Source: Petrosia ficiformis
Taxonomy: Eukaryota > Porifera > Demospongiae > Haplosclerida > Petrosiidae
Length of the DNA stretch: 64,000 bases
Reading direction: 5' to 3'
NCBI GenBank assembly: GCA_947044365.1
Contig: OX345644.1
Location: forward strand, 2,925,737 to 2,989,736
Numbering within the stretch: position 1 is the first letter of the stretch; the number at the start of each line of letters is the position of its first letter. The notes beneath the pieces are model-generated. The model was not told the origin of the DNA, ran no database searches, and was given only the letters and a program-made list of their open reading frames with translations. Below are positions 1 through 12,500 of the stretch, piece by piece. The translations under genes and the position numbers were made by a program.

Positions 1-28
1 CTTCATTACTATAGATCTATTTAAGATA

Positions 29-31
<3 letters not shown>

Positions 32-61
<30 letters not shown>
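32..61. repeat. A30 homopolymer tract
   Basis: About thirty consecutive A residues. It could be a retroposon tail or simple slippage. No gene is visible between 62 and 340. Confidence 0.8.
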
Positions 62-62
<1 letters not shown>

Positions 63-339
63 CAGTTGATGTATGTGTGATTTTGTGTTATGTATAGACT
101 TGGTTTCTAGCTGGTTCTAGCGTTCGCTTGCAGACTTGAGTAGATGCTGTGCTTGCAGTAATTGGCAAGAGAGGTGACAGTTAGATTGCTCCAGTAGTTG
201 CAGAAAGCCTGTATTCAGTTCCAACGAAGGTTTTGATTTTAATGACATGCTGAGCCACACCTCGCAATCAGTATATATATTACATCCATGGTAGGTGTGG
301 TTGCCATTATTATTAAACATCAGACATCTGTGTATTTAG

Positions 340-480
340 ACTGCAATTAGGCTTACACTTACGTATTCAGGCCCCAGGAGTACACAGAAAGGTAGAGACA
401 CTAGTGCCATCAGCAATGCTTAATACATAGTCATCACAAAGCAAATATAGGGATGTTTTTTTCTCTATATACACTTGTTA
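340..480. mobile_element. Terminal fragment of the 13-kb/29-kb MITE family
   Basis: This stretch closely matches 29235-29395 in the same orientation, and 13070-13235 in inverse orientation. It ends with the same terminus as those copies (a T-rich run, then CTCTATATACACTTGTT). Only one end of the element is present here, directly abutting the tandem repeat that follows. Confidence 0.75.
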
Positions 481-779
481 AAAATGCAACCAGTCGAATT
501 ATAATTAGAAAACAAATGATATCGACAATTATAACAAAAGACTAGAAAAGTGATAGCTAGCTAATTCGAAAATATTTTCAAGAATGATGATTTGAAAATA
601 GTCTCAAGAAATATAGCTAGCTACTTGAAATTAGTTGCTTTAATTTGAAAATATTTCCAATGAAATACAATCGAAAATGATAGTACTTAAATCAATTCAT
701 TGGATTAGGAAAAGAAAAAAAGTTTTATAAAAAAGAACCATTAACGTTATAATTATAGGTAGTCATTGGTATTGAAAGA

Positions 780-1810
780 AGATAAAAGATTCAGAAAAAT
801 AAAAATGGACTAGTATATTCAATACAAGCATAAGTAATCGTAGGCTTTCCAAATTTAATTATTATTCTTACGAATCGAAAGTACAGAAAATTAAAGACTA
901 AGAAAAATGGGCTAGTATATTTAATACAAGCATAATTAATCATAGGCTTTCAACTGTAATAGACTAAATTTAATTATTATACTGTAATAGACTAAATTTA
1001 ATTATTATTCTTACGAATCGAAAATATAGAAAATTAAAGACTAAGAAAAGCAGACTAGAATATATGTTTAATACAAGCATATTTAATCATAGGCTTTCAA
1101 CTAAACTTAATTATTATTCTTACGAATCGAAAATAAAAATTAAGAAAAATAGAGTAGTATATATATTTAATACAAGCATAATTAATCGTAGGCTTTCTAC
1201 TGTAATAGACTAAATTTAATTATTATTCTTATGAATCGAAAATAAAGATTAAGAAAAATAGAGTAGTATACATATGTATTTAATACAAGCATAATTAATC
1301 GTAGGCTTTCTACTGTAATAGACTAACTTTAATTATTATTCTTACAAATCGAAAATTAAAGACTAAGAAAAGCAGACTAGTATATAAAGATTAAGAAAAA
1401 TATATTTAATACAAGCATAGTTAATCGTAGGCTTTCTACTGTATTAGACTAACTTTAATTATTATTCTTATGAATCGAAAATAAAGATTAAGAAAAATAG
1501 AGTAGTATACATATGTATTTAATACAAGCATAATTAATCGTAGGCTTTCTACTGTAATAGACTAACTTTAATTATTATTCTTACAAATCGAAAATTAAAG
1601 ACTAAGAAAAGCAGACTAGTATATTTATTTAATACAAGCACAATTAATCGTAGGCTTCCTACTAAACTTAATTATTATTCTTACGAATCGAAAACAAAGA
1701 TTTCTTTAAGAAAAATATATTTAATACAAGCATAGTTAATCGTAGGCTTTCTACTGTAATAGACTAAATTTAATTATTATTCTTACGAATCGAAAATATA
1801 GAAAATTAAA
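780..1810. repeat. AT-rich satellite, ~110-bp monomers (copy A)
   Basis: Roughly nine imperfect direct repeats. Each monomer carries AATACAAGCATAATTAATCG, a TAGGCTTTCTACTGTAATAG block, then TTATTCTTACGAATCGAAAA and an A-rich tail with AGACTAAGAAAAGCAGA. Monomer length varies through internal deletions. No coding potential. Confidence 0.85.
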
Positions 1811-2004
1811 TTATTATCACTAACATTTCCTTCAAAATTGACTATTATTATAATATTGAAAATGCAACTCAATACACAAGAACAACATTTCAAAGAAACA
1901 TTTGAACAAAAAATACAACTGAAATACACATACACACACACACACACACAAAAAAAAAAACTAACAAACAATACATTTCAAAGAACTGACTGCCATTGAG
2001 ATGA

Positions 2005-2300
2005 ATCAAGATGAGTCCTTGCAGAAGAGAAATCCCAATGAAGATGAGTCCTTTGCAGAAGAGAAATCCCGATGAAGATGAGTCCTTGCAGAAGAGAAAT
2101 CCCAATGGGGATGGTCCTAGGATGAAGTAGACTGGAACTGGAGCACTGGTCGAAGTGGACTGGAACTGGAGCACTGGTCGAAGTAGACTGGAAACTGGAG
2201 CACTGGTCGAAGTAGACTGGAACTGGAGCACTGGTCGAAGTAGACTGGAACTGGATGAGGTAGTTAGACTGTAACTGGAACACTAGATGAGCTAGACCGG
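2005..2300. repeat. Two adjacent minisatellites (copy A)
   Basis: About three copies of a ~33-bp unit (GATGAGTCCTTGCAGAAGAG core) are followed by about six copies of a ~29-bp unit (GACTGGAACTGGAGCACTGG core). They generate artefactual low-complexity Ser/Thr/Pro/Val/Gln-rich frames on the minus strand. The block is followed by a conserved GCCCCACACGGGGC palindrome. Confidence 0.85.
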
Positions 2301-3589
2301 ATGTACTGGAACTGCCCCACACGGGGCTGGATCTAGTGACTCGAAGAGACCTCCGGCGTCCCCAACCTGGGCATCGGTATACTCATTTGTCCCGCACACT
2401 CCTACCAACCAGGATCGACCATGCCAACCCCCCCAAAAAAAAAGAAAAGGAGGGTGGCATGGCCGACCCTGGCTGATAGGAGTGATTAGAACAAATGAGC
2501 ATCCGAATTCCAAGAAGAGAACACCAGAAGAAACCTCGAAATCATCAGAAACAGACCTGTGCAGGGAGGAAAAATAGTAAATACACTGTTCACAATAAAA
2601 TAATATTTAAGAAGAAAGTATAGAATAGAGAAAAGAGTATGGAGACATAACTTACCTCTTATTGAAGTATAGATGCGATGAGGTAGAGAGAGAGAGTGGA
2701 TAGATGGACAGGGAGGTAGCGAGTAGAGTTTTCTGGGAGAGAGAAGAAACAATATGTAAATTAACATGATAGACAAACGGAATTATTAATATGATATGCA
2801 TGAATTACATGGGCATGGATGGCAACAATGCACATAGAAGAACAAGAATCACCTGTTGTTTAATCTTCGTCCATCTATCCACATCCTTCACATCTTGGTC
2901 CTGGGTCCCTCCCTGGTACATGCAGAATCTTCTTCGTCTTGAGTCTTGAGATCGATGACATGCACAGGCTTCTCTGGCTTATGATAGGGAGCTCAAATTC
3001 CTGCACGTGCAGCAGGTCTGAGAGCATGCATGCATGCACGCACCCATCCTCTTCGGGGAGGTGTGTGCAGGGTGAGGATGCAAGCAATTAATTATTAATT
3101 GTAATAATTTAAAATATTGATGTCTAGAATAATAACAATTATTAAATAATTTATGTAAAATATTAGTGCTAATCTTTTTTGCTTCTGTAGAAACCGAACA
3201 AAAATTAATACTGTTGTACTTTGAAAACGTTCTTTGCCGAAGGATGCATGCATGGTAGCAATGATGATGATTTTTTTTTTTAATGCAACCAGTCGAATTA
3301 AACAAATTATATCGAAAATAGTGTATTCAATTATAACAAAAAAGTAGAAAAAGTGATAGCTAGCTAATTAGAAAATATTTTCATTTGAAAATAGTCTCAA
3401 GAAATAATTATAGCTACGTACGTAGCTACTTGAAAGAGAAAGAAATTAGTTCATTAATTTGAAAATATTTCCAATGAAATGCAATCGAAAATGATAGTAC
3501 TTAATTAATTCATTGGATTAGGAAAAGAAAAAAGGTTTTATCAAAAGAACATTAACGTTATAATTATAGGTAGTCGTTGGTATATTGAA

Positions 3590-4345
3590 AGAAGATAAAA
3601 GATTAAGAAAAATAAACTGGTATATTCAATACAAGCATAAGTAATCGTAGGCTTTCTACTGTAATAGACCAAATTTAATTATTATTCTTACGAATCGAAA
3701 ATAAAGATTAAGAAAAATAGAGTAGTATACATATGTATTTAATACAAGCATAATTAATCGTAGGCTTTCTACTGTAATAGACTAAATTTAATTATTATTC
3801 TTACGAATCGAAAATATAGAAAATTAAAGACTAAGAAAAGCAGACTAGAATATATGTTTAATACAAGCATAATTAGTCGTAGGCTTTCAACTAAACTTAA
3901 TTATTATTCTTACGAATCGAAAATATAGAAAATTAAAGACTAAGAAAAGCAGACTAGAATATATGTTTAATACAAGCATATTTAATGATAGGCTTTCAAC
4001 TAAACTTAATTATTATTCTTACGAATCGAAAATAAAGATTAAGAAAAATAGAGTAGTATATATATTTAATACAAGCATAATTAATCGTAGGCTTTCTACT
4101 GTAATAGACTAAATTTAATTATTATTCTTACAAATCGAAAATTAAAGACTAAGAAAAGCAGACTAGTATATTTATTTAATACAAGCACAATTAATCGTAG
4201 GCTTCCTACTAAACTTAATTATTATTCTTACGAATCGAAAACAAAGATTAAGAAAAATATATTTAATACAAGCATAGTTAATCGTAGGCTTTCTACTGTA
4301 ATAGACTAAATTTAATTATTATTCTTACGAATCGAAAATATAGAA
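3590..4345. repeat. AT-rich satellite, ~110-bp monomers (copy B)
   Basis: Same monomer family as 780-1810, with about six to seven units. The end-flanking monomers match those in copy A, so the array expanded or contracted internally. Confidence 0.8.
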
Positions 4346-4549
4346 AATTAAATTATTATCACTAACATTTCCTTCAAAATTGACTATTATTATAATATTG
4401 AAAATGCAACTCAATACACAAGAACAACATTTCAAAGAAACATTTGAACAAAAAATACAACTGAAATACACATACACACACACACAAAAAAAAAAAAAAA
4501 CTAACAAACAATACATTTCAAAGAACTGACTGCCATTGAGATGAATCAA

Positions 4550-4810
4550 GATGAGTCCTTGCAGAAGAGAAATCCCAATGAAGATGAGTCCTTTGCAGAA
4601 GAGAAATCCCGATGAAGATGAGTCCTTGCAGAAGAGAAATCCCAATGGGGATGGTCCTAGGATGAAGTAGACTGGAACTGGAGCACTGGTCGAAGTGGAC
4701 TGGAACTGGAGCACTGGTCGAAGTAGACTGGAAACTGGAGCACTGGTCGAAGTAGACTGGAACTGGATGAGGTAGTTAGACTGTAACTGGAACACTAGAT
4801 GAGCTAGACC
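4550..4810. repeat. Two adjacent minisatellites (copy B)
   Basis: Same 33-bp and 29-bp units as at 2005-2300. The 29-bp array is shorter here, so copy number differs between the two tandem repeats. Confidence 0.8.
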
Positions 4811-5774
4811 GGATGTACTGGAACTGCCCCACACGGGGCTGGATCTAGTGACTCGAAGAGACCTCCGGCGTCCCCAACCTGGGCATCGGTATACTCATTT
4901 GTCCCGCACACTCCTACCAACCAGGATCGACCATGCCAACCCCCCCCCAAAAAAAGAAAAGGAGGGTGGCATGGCCGACCCTGGCTGATAGGAGTGATTA
5001 GAACAAATGAGCATCCGAATTCCAAGAAGAGAACACCAGATGAAACCTCGAAATCATCAGAAACAGACCTGTGCAGGGAGGAAAAATAGTAAATACACTG
5101 TTCACAATAAAATAATATTTAAGAAGAAAGTATAGAATAGAGAAAAGAGTATGGAGACATAACTTACCTCTTATTGAAGTATAGATGCGATGAGGTAGAG
5201 AGAGAGAGTGGATAGATGGACAGGGAGGTAGCGAGTAGAGTTTTCTGGGAGAGAGAAGAAACAATATGTGAATTAACATGATAGACAAACGGAATTATTA
5301 TTAATATGATATGCATGAATTACATGGGCATGGATGGCAACAATGCACATAGAAGAACAAGAATCACCTGTTGTTTAATCTTCGTCCATCTATCCACATC
5401 CTTCACATCTTGGTCCTGGGTCCCTCCCTGGTACATGCAGAATCTTCTTCGTCTTGAGTCTTGAGATCGATGACATGCACAGGCTTCTCTGGCTTATGAT
5501 AGGGAGCTCAAATTCCTGCACGTGCAGCAGGTCTGAGAGCATGCATGCATGCACGCACCCATCCTCTCCGGGGAGGTGTGTGCAGGGTGAGGATGCAAGC
5601 AATTAATTATTAATTGTAATTATTAATTGTAATACTTTAAAATATTGATGTCTAGAATAATAATAATTATTAATTAAGATGTAGTAAAGATAACCGATAG
5701 AATAGGAAATGTACACTTTTGAAATAAATACACAAAATATAATCTGATAATTATTATAATAACTATTAACCTTC

Positions 5775-6480
5775 AATGTGTGGTACAAGAGAGTGGTATA
5801 TCTGGCAGAATTCCTTTATCTCTATTCATACGTTCTGGGTGGTTCAACATGTGCCATGATTCTAGTAGACATCTCTCATGCCATCTATCACAGACATGTA
5901 ATACTTTGGCCTCCTCCCAGTTGACAATGATGATTGGTCCATGCATGCTCAGCAATTGCTGAGGCATTCATATCTCCACTTATAACAGCTCTTTTATGTT
6001 CTTTCATTCTACAAGATAATGATCTGCCTGACTGTCCTATGTAGCATTTATTACAGTCTGCACATGGGATGCTGTGTACACCACACCTTTTCGAGATGTA
6101 ATTGGAATAGGGTCCTTAGGTTTTACTAGGATCTGTCTAAGGGTTGTATGAGGTTTGAATCGTACCTCAATTTTGTGCTCACCTAAGATCCGACGACTAG
6201 CTTCCGAGAGGCCCTGGAGATATGGTAGAGTTATAACAGCAGTTGGTTTAGTCTCTTGGATTGCATTTTGGTAAGACTATTCTGTTGTAACAATAGGTAA
6301 TTGGCTTCGAACTTGATTCGCAATCCTATGAATAAAGCGTCTTGGATATCCGTTGTCTTTGAGTGCATTGTGTATACGCTTATCTTCCTTGGATTGTAAC
6401 GCCGTGGTTGAAGCAAGTGTATGAGAGCGGTGGTATAATGTTCGAACCACTGATGAGAGAGGATGATGATGTTTATTATT
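5775..6480 (-). pseudogene. Penelope-like retroelement fragment (RT tail plus GIY-YIG nuclease)
   Basis: Minus-strand translation gives a linker typical of GIY-YIG retroelements (a TLPYLQGLSEA stretch, then LRQILVKPKDPIP). It continues into a GIY-YIG domain (GVHSIPCADC then CYIGQSGR) and a typical tail (RWHERCLLESWHML). Reading requires frame changes near 6100 and 5940 and crosses a stop near 6280, so the copy is dead. Only the 3' part of the reverse transcriptase region is left. Penelope-like elements are known to combine RT with GIY-YIG; the assignment rests on this domain order. Confidence 0.75.
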
Positions 6481-6628
6481 CATTTTAGACTTTATACTCT
6501 GTTTATTTTTAGAGTACAATCCCCCTTACTTTATTGTATTTATCTTGTTAATTGTTTATTTTGTTACTCCATTATATTCTTGCTTACTTGTATCTGTATA
6601 AATGACATTACTATTTCCACTTTTTATG

Positions 6629-6668
6629 CCCTGATGAAGACACCTGAATAGGTGTTGAAACGTTGGCT
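6629..6668 (+). ncRNA. Hammerhead-ribozyme-like core
   Basis: CTGATGA (6631-6637) and GAAAC (6657-6661) flank a six-base perfect stem, ACACCT/AGGTGT, closed by a GAAT loop. This is the arrangement of a hammerhead catalytic core with stem II. It lies just beyond the 5' side of the Penelope-like fragment, but on the opposite strand. I did not find convincing stems I and III or a cleavage triplet, so this is a motif-level candidate only. Confidence 0.3.
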
Positions 6669-6832
6669 ATATATTTTTTTTTTTCATTAAAAGAAATATT
6701 TCAAAATTAGCTAGAGAATACTACAATACAAAACTGATGTCTCTACCTAGCCACAAAGGCCTCTTTACAATAAATATTACAATAACTGTTATAATTATTC
6801 TTTTAAATGGCATTAATAGGAAACATATTTTC

Positions 6833-6925
6833 ACCATTTTTAGTAACAGCTCTGAGTACACGCTGTAAGATGTCATTTCTAGCAATAATAAATATGAAAT
6901 ATCCCTTGAATACTAAGACAGTTTG
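6833..6925 (-). pseudogene. Stray IP3R transmembrane exon fragment
   Basis: The minus-strand frame reads [15 protein letters not shown], preceded by a diverged LVFKGYF block. This matches the end of the IP3R exon at 10276-10499, with close nucleotide similarity. It lies downstream of the IP3R stop in the same orientation. No neighbouring IP3R exons accompany it, and the upstream part is eroded, so it is a decayed duplicate. Confidence 0.75.
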
Positions 6926-6929
6926 ATCT

Positions 6930-7260
6930 GATATTATGCGTAAAAAAACTGTCATTATGTTAATTTGTTTGCTGAACAACAGGTTGGGTATGACTCGAAC
7001 AAAATTTGATTGGAACAAACATGCTGGATATAAACTTGGCAGTGAACTAAAGGGTACAGTTCAACGATTCAAAGTAACACCCATTTTTATTAACTTCCTT
7101 ATATAGGCGTGGGTGTGATAGCAATTATAATTATGTGCATGATGTTATATTCACAGCTGTATCAGAATATTTAGTAGTCAATTAATGTATAATAATATAT
7201 ATTAATATTATCGAATAGTTATTAATAGTATGTGTGTTTGTGTGCACTTTTCTTTCTTGT
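6930..7260. other. No gene seen
   Basis: AT-rich sequence with short frames and no recognisable domain or repeat family. Confidence 0.5.
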
Positions 7261-7469
7261 ATTAAATGAAAGGTACCGTGGTGCCAGAAATAGTTCGTCC
7301 ACTCACGTAATTTACACTAGATGTAATACAAAACCACTTTAGAAAAAATACATGGCAGTTATGCCTATGAATAGCAGTACTATCAGTTTCTAACAGCTGC
7401 TATAATCAAAACTGTTTAGACCTAGTTTAGACAAGCCATTGAAGAGAAGCATAAATTACAATAATAATA

Positions 7470-7825
7470 ATTATGCCCAGAGGCAAACCAACAACGTGAG
7501 TGATTAAAAGGTCAGATAGTTATATATTTTAAGAAAAAAAGGTATGAGTTATGGATGCATTGCAAAGAAAATAAAAGTTCCTAAATCAACTTTGATCAAT
7601 GTATGGAAGAAATATTTGAAGTCTGGAAGTACTGATGATAAGTCACGTACCAGTAGACAAGTCTTGATACGAATGTCCCCTACAGGATAGGTATTTAACG
7701 AACCTCAGCTCAGCCCAGGCTAGCATGGAAGGAGACTAGTGATATTTCTGTCACCACAAGCACTGTTAAGTATAGAGTGGCATCAGCAGGTCTTAATGGC
7801 CGCATTGCCCAACGAAAACCATTAT
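7470..7825 (+). pseudogene. Tc1/mariner-like transposase N-terminal fragment
   Basis: The plus-strand conceptual translation begins MPRGKPTT. It then gives a helix-turn-helix pattern (CIAKKIKVPKSTL), a KKYLKSGSTDDKSR block and an end resembling STVKYRVASAGLNGR, which is the two-HTH N-terminus of Tc1-type transposases. Several stops and frame breaks interrupt it. The DDE catalytic half is absent. Confidence 0.7.
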
Positions 7826-8159
7826 TGTATATATGTGTATGGAATTTTTAATTTTATTGCTGTGTTGGCAGTGACCTGTAAATCATTAATTTTGCTGTTC
7901 TCATATTTATGGATTGACCACTATTATTACCTTGTTACTGTAATTATTACTGCTATTACTATGCTTATGTGCAACATAACACATGTCCTGATGACTTTTT
8001 AGATTCAGTGAAAGATGAGTGTAATCTATAATGGTTGTGGTGATATATGGAGTCACATGAATAATATCTCAGACGGCTTTTTGGCTGGAAATATTTTCTT
8101 TCTTTATCTCATGTGATCGTTCTGGTGATCATTCCGTTACTTGAGATAGTAATTGCAGA

Positions 8160-8690
8160 CATACTTTAAGCCTATGTCACTAAATTTAATGATTTTTAAA
8201 CACTAGAATTTAATTTTAGTGTATTTCTGAGCCACACATAATATGTCTCACAAGATCACAAAATGTATATTTTAGTGTGTACTAATTCTAGCAATTATTA
8301 CGTTAGTTGCTAAAATTAGTACATGCAATTAAAAGTAGACTTATACTTCAATATAATTATGAAACAAGCCATTGAAATTCCTAATAACACAACACTACAA
8401 TATCAAGGAAATATACATTGTATTGTATTTACTAATTACTTTATTTATTTATCACATTAAAAAGAAGTTCCTAGGACAAAATGGGGATAATCACAAAACA
8501 AATGGCAGAAGAATAAAACTATTGTGTTCTGACTTGTCATGAAACAAACGTCTTCAAGTTAAGGAGCTTCAGTCGAGTCTTCCTTTGATGAGTCTGACAG
8601 AGCTTGTGATGTTCGAGTCACGAGGTCTTGTTCGAACTTAATTTGCTTCTTTTTTTTAGCATTTAAGCACTTTGCATACTCCTGTTGAAA
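8160..8690 (-). repeat. IP3R 3' end, duplicated at 42.4 kb
   Basis: This block, covering the IP3R 3' UTR and the last exon, recurs at about 42403-42860 with only scattered differences and one small rearrangement inside the exon. It includes a minus-strand AATAAA at about 8440-8445, roughly 115 bp beyond the stop codon, which would serve as the poly(A) signal. Confidence 0.9.
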
Positions 8691-9329
8691 ATTAATGAAA
8701 AAGATAAAAACTGTTATAGTATATATTTGATGATGCCATTTATGATTGAACAATAATAACCACAGCTATAGAATGCTAAGTTCTATATATTGTCTATTTT
8801 TTAACCTTTTCTTTAAGCCTTTGCAAGATGCCTTTCACTTGGTCATACAATTTATCTAACTTTTGTCCTGTAGCGTCTTTATTTTTGAAACAAGCCTCTT
8901 CTTGCGGGAAGAATCCAGTATCATTTTCGGCAATCTTAATAAGAAATGGGTACATATATAAATCATCGTAATTATTGACATTTGATGGACTATTATAATT
9001 ATAAAGCATGCAGTTATGATAACTACAAAATTAATGTATATAATTATTTGTATTATACTTACTTGCTCATAGACATATTTCTGTATGGCATTATGATCTC
9101 CAGTATCAATACTATCAAGATAAAATGAGTAGTACACATAGTCCCACATGTTGTGGTCATACTTAACATGGTTTTTAAAACCCTGCAATGATTAATAACA
9201 GTGTATGTGATTGAGTATAATTATGTGTATATATATTGGGTATGCTTTTACCTTAGCTTTACCCTCAAAGTCGTAGCTTGACAGATCACATATGAAACAC
9301 TTGCTTTTCTGATCATCTTCAATATTACT
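8559..9329 (-). CDS. IP3R-like segment 6: C-terminal linker zinc finger and coiled tail
   Basis: Exons at 9252-9329, 9063-9182, 8806-8934 and 8559-8681. The tail has the family zinc site: CFIC, then [15 protein letters not shown] with an H-x4-H pair. It is followed by the divergent remainder and a Lys/Glu/Leu-rich helix ([19 protein letters not shown]) likely to form a coiled coil. The stop codon is at 8559-8561. The last exon is the one duplicated at 42.8 kb. Confidence 0.92.
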
Positions 9330-9485
9330 CTGAGAGAAGGGAGGTGTGAGTGGGGGGATGAGAGAGAAACGAAGAGAAGAAGGTAGATAGATAGATAGAT
9401 AGATGGATAGATAAATAAATAGATTAATTGATATATAGTGATATAGATAGATAGATAAATGGATAGATAGATAGATAGATATAAT

Positions 9486-9539
<54 letters not shown>

Positions 9540-12500
9540 GAGAAAAGAGAGCATCATAGATAGTGAGGATATTAAAAGTATAGAGGTATGTAATTTCTAG
9601 GGAACTCACTCTTTCTTCTCTTAGTTCTCCAAAAGTATCAATAATGATACCAAACACGATGTTCAGACCAATGGTAGTAACGATGATAAAGAATGATAGA
9701 TCAAATATCAGACGTACAGGTTGCAGGTTTGAACTATAGCCAGGTGCTTCTCCATCACTACTCAATGGTACCACCTAATTTGAAAACAGTTCATTGATTA
9801 TCTGTCTACTAGCTGTCCATATCCATATATCTATCAATCTATTTTGATCAATATCCATCCATCTATCTACTAATTCATCTACCCATCTATCCATCCATCC
9901 ATCCATTTGAATTTACCAGTCCAAGGTTATCAATTAGTCCATAGCGTAGTACAGAGTACATACATTGAGTCAATGTATCACAATAAAGTGGACCATCATC
10001 ATTATCTGTTACAAACTTATTGTGCAGTGTAGCAAAAGATAACACAGCATATATGAAGAGTACAATCAATCCCAGAATTCCAGTCCAAATGAGAGAAGTT
10101 CCTGGAAAGAAAGATATTTGTTTCAGCAATGGAATAATTTTTGTTGCAAAACAACATGTTGAACTATTTCCAACAAAACAGATAATACTGTATACCAGGA
10201 AGTTTCAAGCCATAAAACAAACATTTAAATGGTTAAGCACTTTAGTAGAATTATTAAAATTTTAATTTTGCGTACCATTTTTTGTAACAGCTCTGAGTAC
10301 ACGTTGTAATATGTCATTATTAACAATAACAAACAGGAGACAGATACAATAGAAATATCCCCTGAATACTAAAGACAAGATGGAACATGCTAGAAATATA
10401 ATCATATATAATGTTGTCACTCCAAGTATGTTGACATCAAGGAATGTAAACCGTGGAAGCTGTTTGAATGGGCTCCTGTCTCGAGTTGTGATTTTAATCC
10501 TGAAAAATAAAGTTATGATAAAACACAATTGAATGGATAAACAACATCTCTACTAGCAGTATGCATAGACACACAGACAAACAGACACATACATATTCAC
10601 AGACAGAGACAGAGAGCAAACTAACCAATATGTATAGAAGAACTGAGGCAACTTGAAATGTGGCCAGTTTATGAGAAAATATTCCATCACAGTCCAAAAG
10701 GACAAAATCAAATGTATTGCACCCAGTATAAACAGCAAGTAGAGTCGAAACCACACATCAGTTTGAGGTAAAAAGACTCTGTAGTATAGTACAATAAGAC
10801 TCTTAGAACTAGTTTTGTTTTAGAATTACAAAATTTAGTTTAAATATAGTATAGGATGTCCACTATCTTAAAATTTTTAGATATAGTTAAGACTTAATAA
10901 AAGGGTTTTAGTCTTAGTTAACTAACTTAAAGTGCTAACTAAAGTTACAATGCCTTACTAAAAGGGGTTTTATACATATATACTACTAGAAATTATGTAA
11001 TTCAAACCTGTTGATGTCTTGAGCACTATCTGGTACTTCATATGTAAAGAGTACAAACAAATTTAACAGGACAGTTATAAACATTAGCAGATGAGACCGG
11101 AATGCACTAGTTTATAGAAAAATAGTAAATTGATGATTATAATCGATAAAGGATAAAGAAAAGAGCAAATGAAATTAAAGAAGAGAAGATACAATAATAG
11201 ATTAAAGATGAGTATGAAAGGCATAAGATGACAGAGACAAAGTCATATGTTATTTATTATGTGTGAGGACAACTGCCTATCTATTATTTTAACACTTACC
11301 GGTGAGCCAAAAGTGGTCTCAATATAAGCGTACTTTTCAAATGAGCCTGAAAAAATTGGTAAGGTAATTTATTTTCCTCTTTATATTGTCTGTTCATCTG
11401 TTTGTTCTTACTTGTATTATTGTATTCAAAACGACACAGTTTATTGATACACTGATTCATAGATAGACTTAATGTATATTTCCATTCTTCTAACCTGATG
11501 TTTAATATCACTCTTAAGTGCTGGCATAAGATAAAGTAGAGATTCCTGTTTGTCCTCCATTGAGTCACGATTAACATTCCAGCGTACTTGTTCTGTTATT
11601 TCTTCTCTGAGAGTATTCTATAATCACACATACATACAAACAAACAAAAATATTATATACATGTATATATATACATGCATATTATGAATATATAACAATA
11701 CATACAATTCCTTTTTTAGTGTCTAATGAACACGAGTTGAGAGAATATTAAAATGCTCACATGCACAGTTTCTACAGACAATAGTTTTGATCTAAAATAC
11801 ATGTACTTTGTAAATAACATTTTGGCTAAATTGAAATAACTAGATTTTATGTTTTAAGTGTGAAACGAGCATCAGGGCTATAGCCTATAGTCCGATTTTA
11901 GTTTTGACAGGATATTAAACTGCTACAGTTTCTACAGACAAAATGTTTGATCAATAAATTTACAAACATACACATAGACACACAAACATACATAGACACA
12001 CACACACACACACACACACGGACACATACACACGGACACATACACACACACACATGGACACATACACACTTACAGAGTCATCAAAAGGAAAGTGAACTTT
12101 AGATAGTAGTGATTTACAACCTTCTTCCTGAAAATGTATCTCAATGGAACGAGTATGTTTAATACAATCATCTACAGCCTCTTTGATCTCTTGTGCTTTC
12201 TTCTTCAGTGATTCATCATTTAGAGCCTCTTTCTTCAGGGATTCTAACCAATAATACATCAATAAATACACAATGAGACTAAGATACTCACTTACCCATA
12301 TCTTTGAAAATACTAGCCTCATAATCCATTAGAGCAGCCAGAATGTGGCATGCTCTGTACATTCCACGTTCACAATCATCATCCATTTGTTCTTGCCTGA
12401 CTATTCGGTGAGACTGCAGTTTATGAAAAAACCCCATCGTCTCAATAACAGAGTCCTCATCAAGAGATAAACCTATTCTCTGTAGTGAAATAAGGATTCA

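Larger units (their letters stand above)
481..3160 (-). repeat. Large tandem repeat, copy A
   Basis: Copy A of a roughly 2.5-kb direct duplication. Its start (ATGCAACCAGTCGAATTA) recurs at 3282, and its end (AAAATATTGATGTCTAGAAT) recurs near 5640. In plus-strand order it contains an AT-rich satellite (about 780-1810), two short minisatellites (about 2005-2300) and unique sequence. Read on the minus strand, the unique part shows paired splice-like sites: GTAAGT opposite 2655 and a pyrimidine/CACAG site opposite 2560. The same pair is retained in copy B and in the 47-kb relative. Short reading frames are present but repetitive, so I do not call a protein. Confidence 0.85.
3282..5680 (-). repeat. 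Large tandem repeat, copy B
   Basis: Second copy of the 481-3160 unit, highly similar but shorter. The satellite has fewer monomers and the 29-bp minisatellite has about two fewer units. Point differences and small indels (for example in the C-tract near 4940) show that the copies diverged after duplication. Sequence between the copies (3161-3281) is unique AT-rich DNA. Confidence 0.85.
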
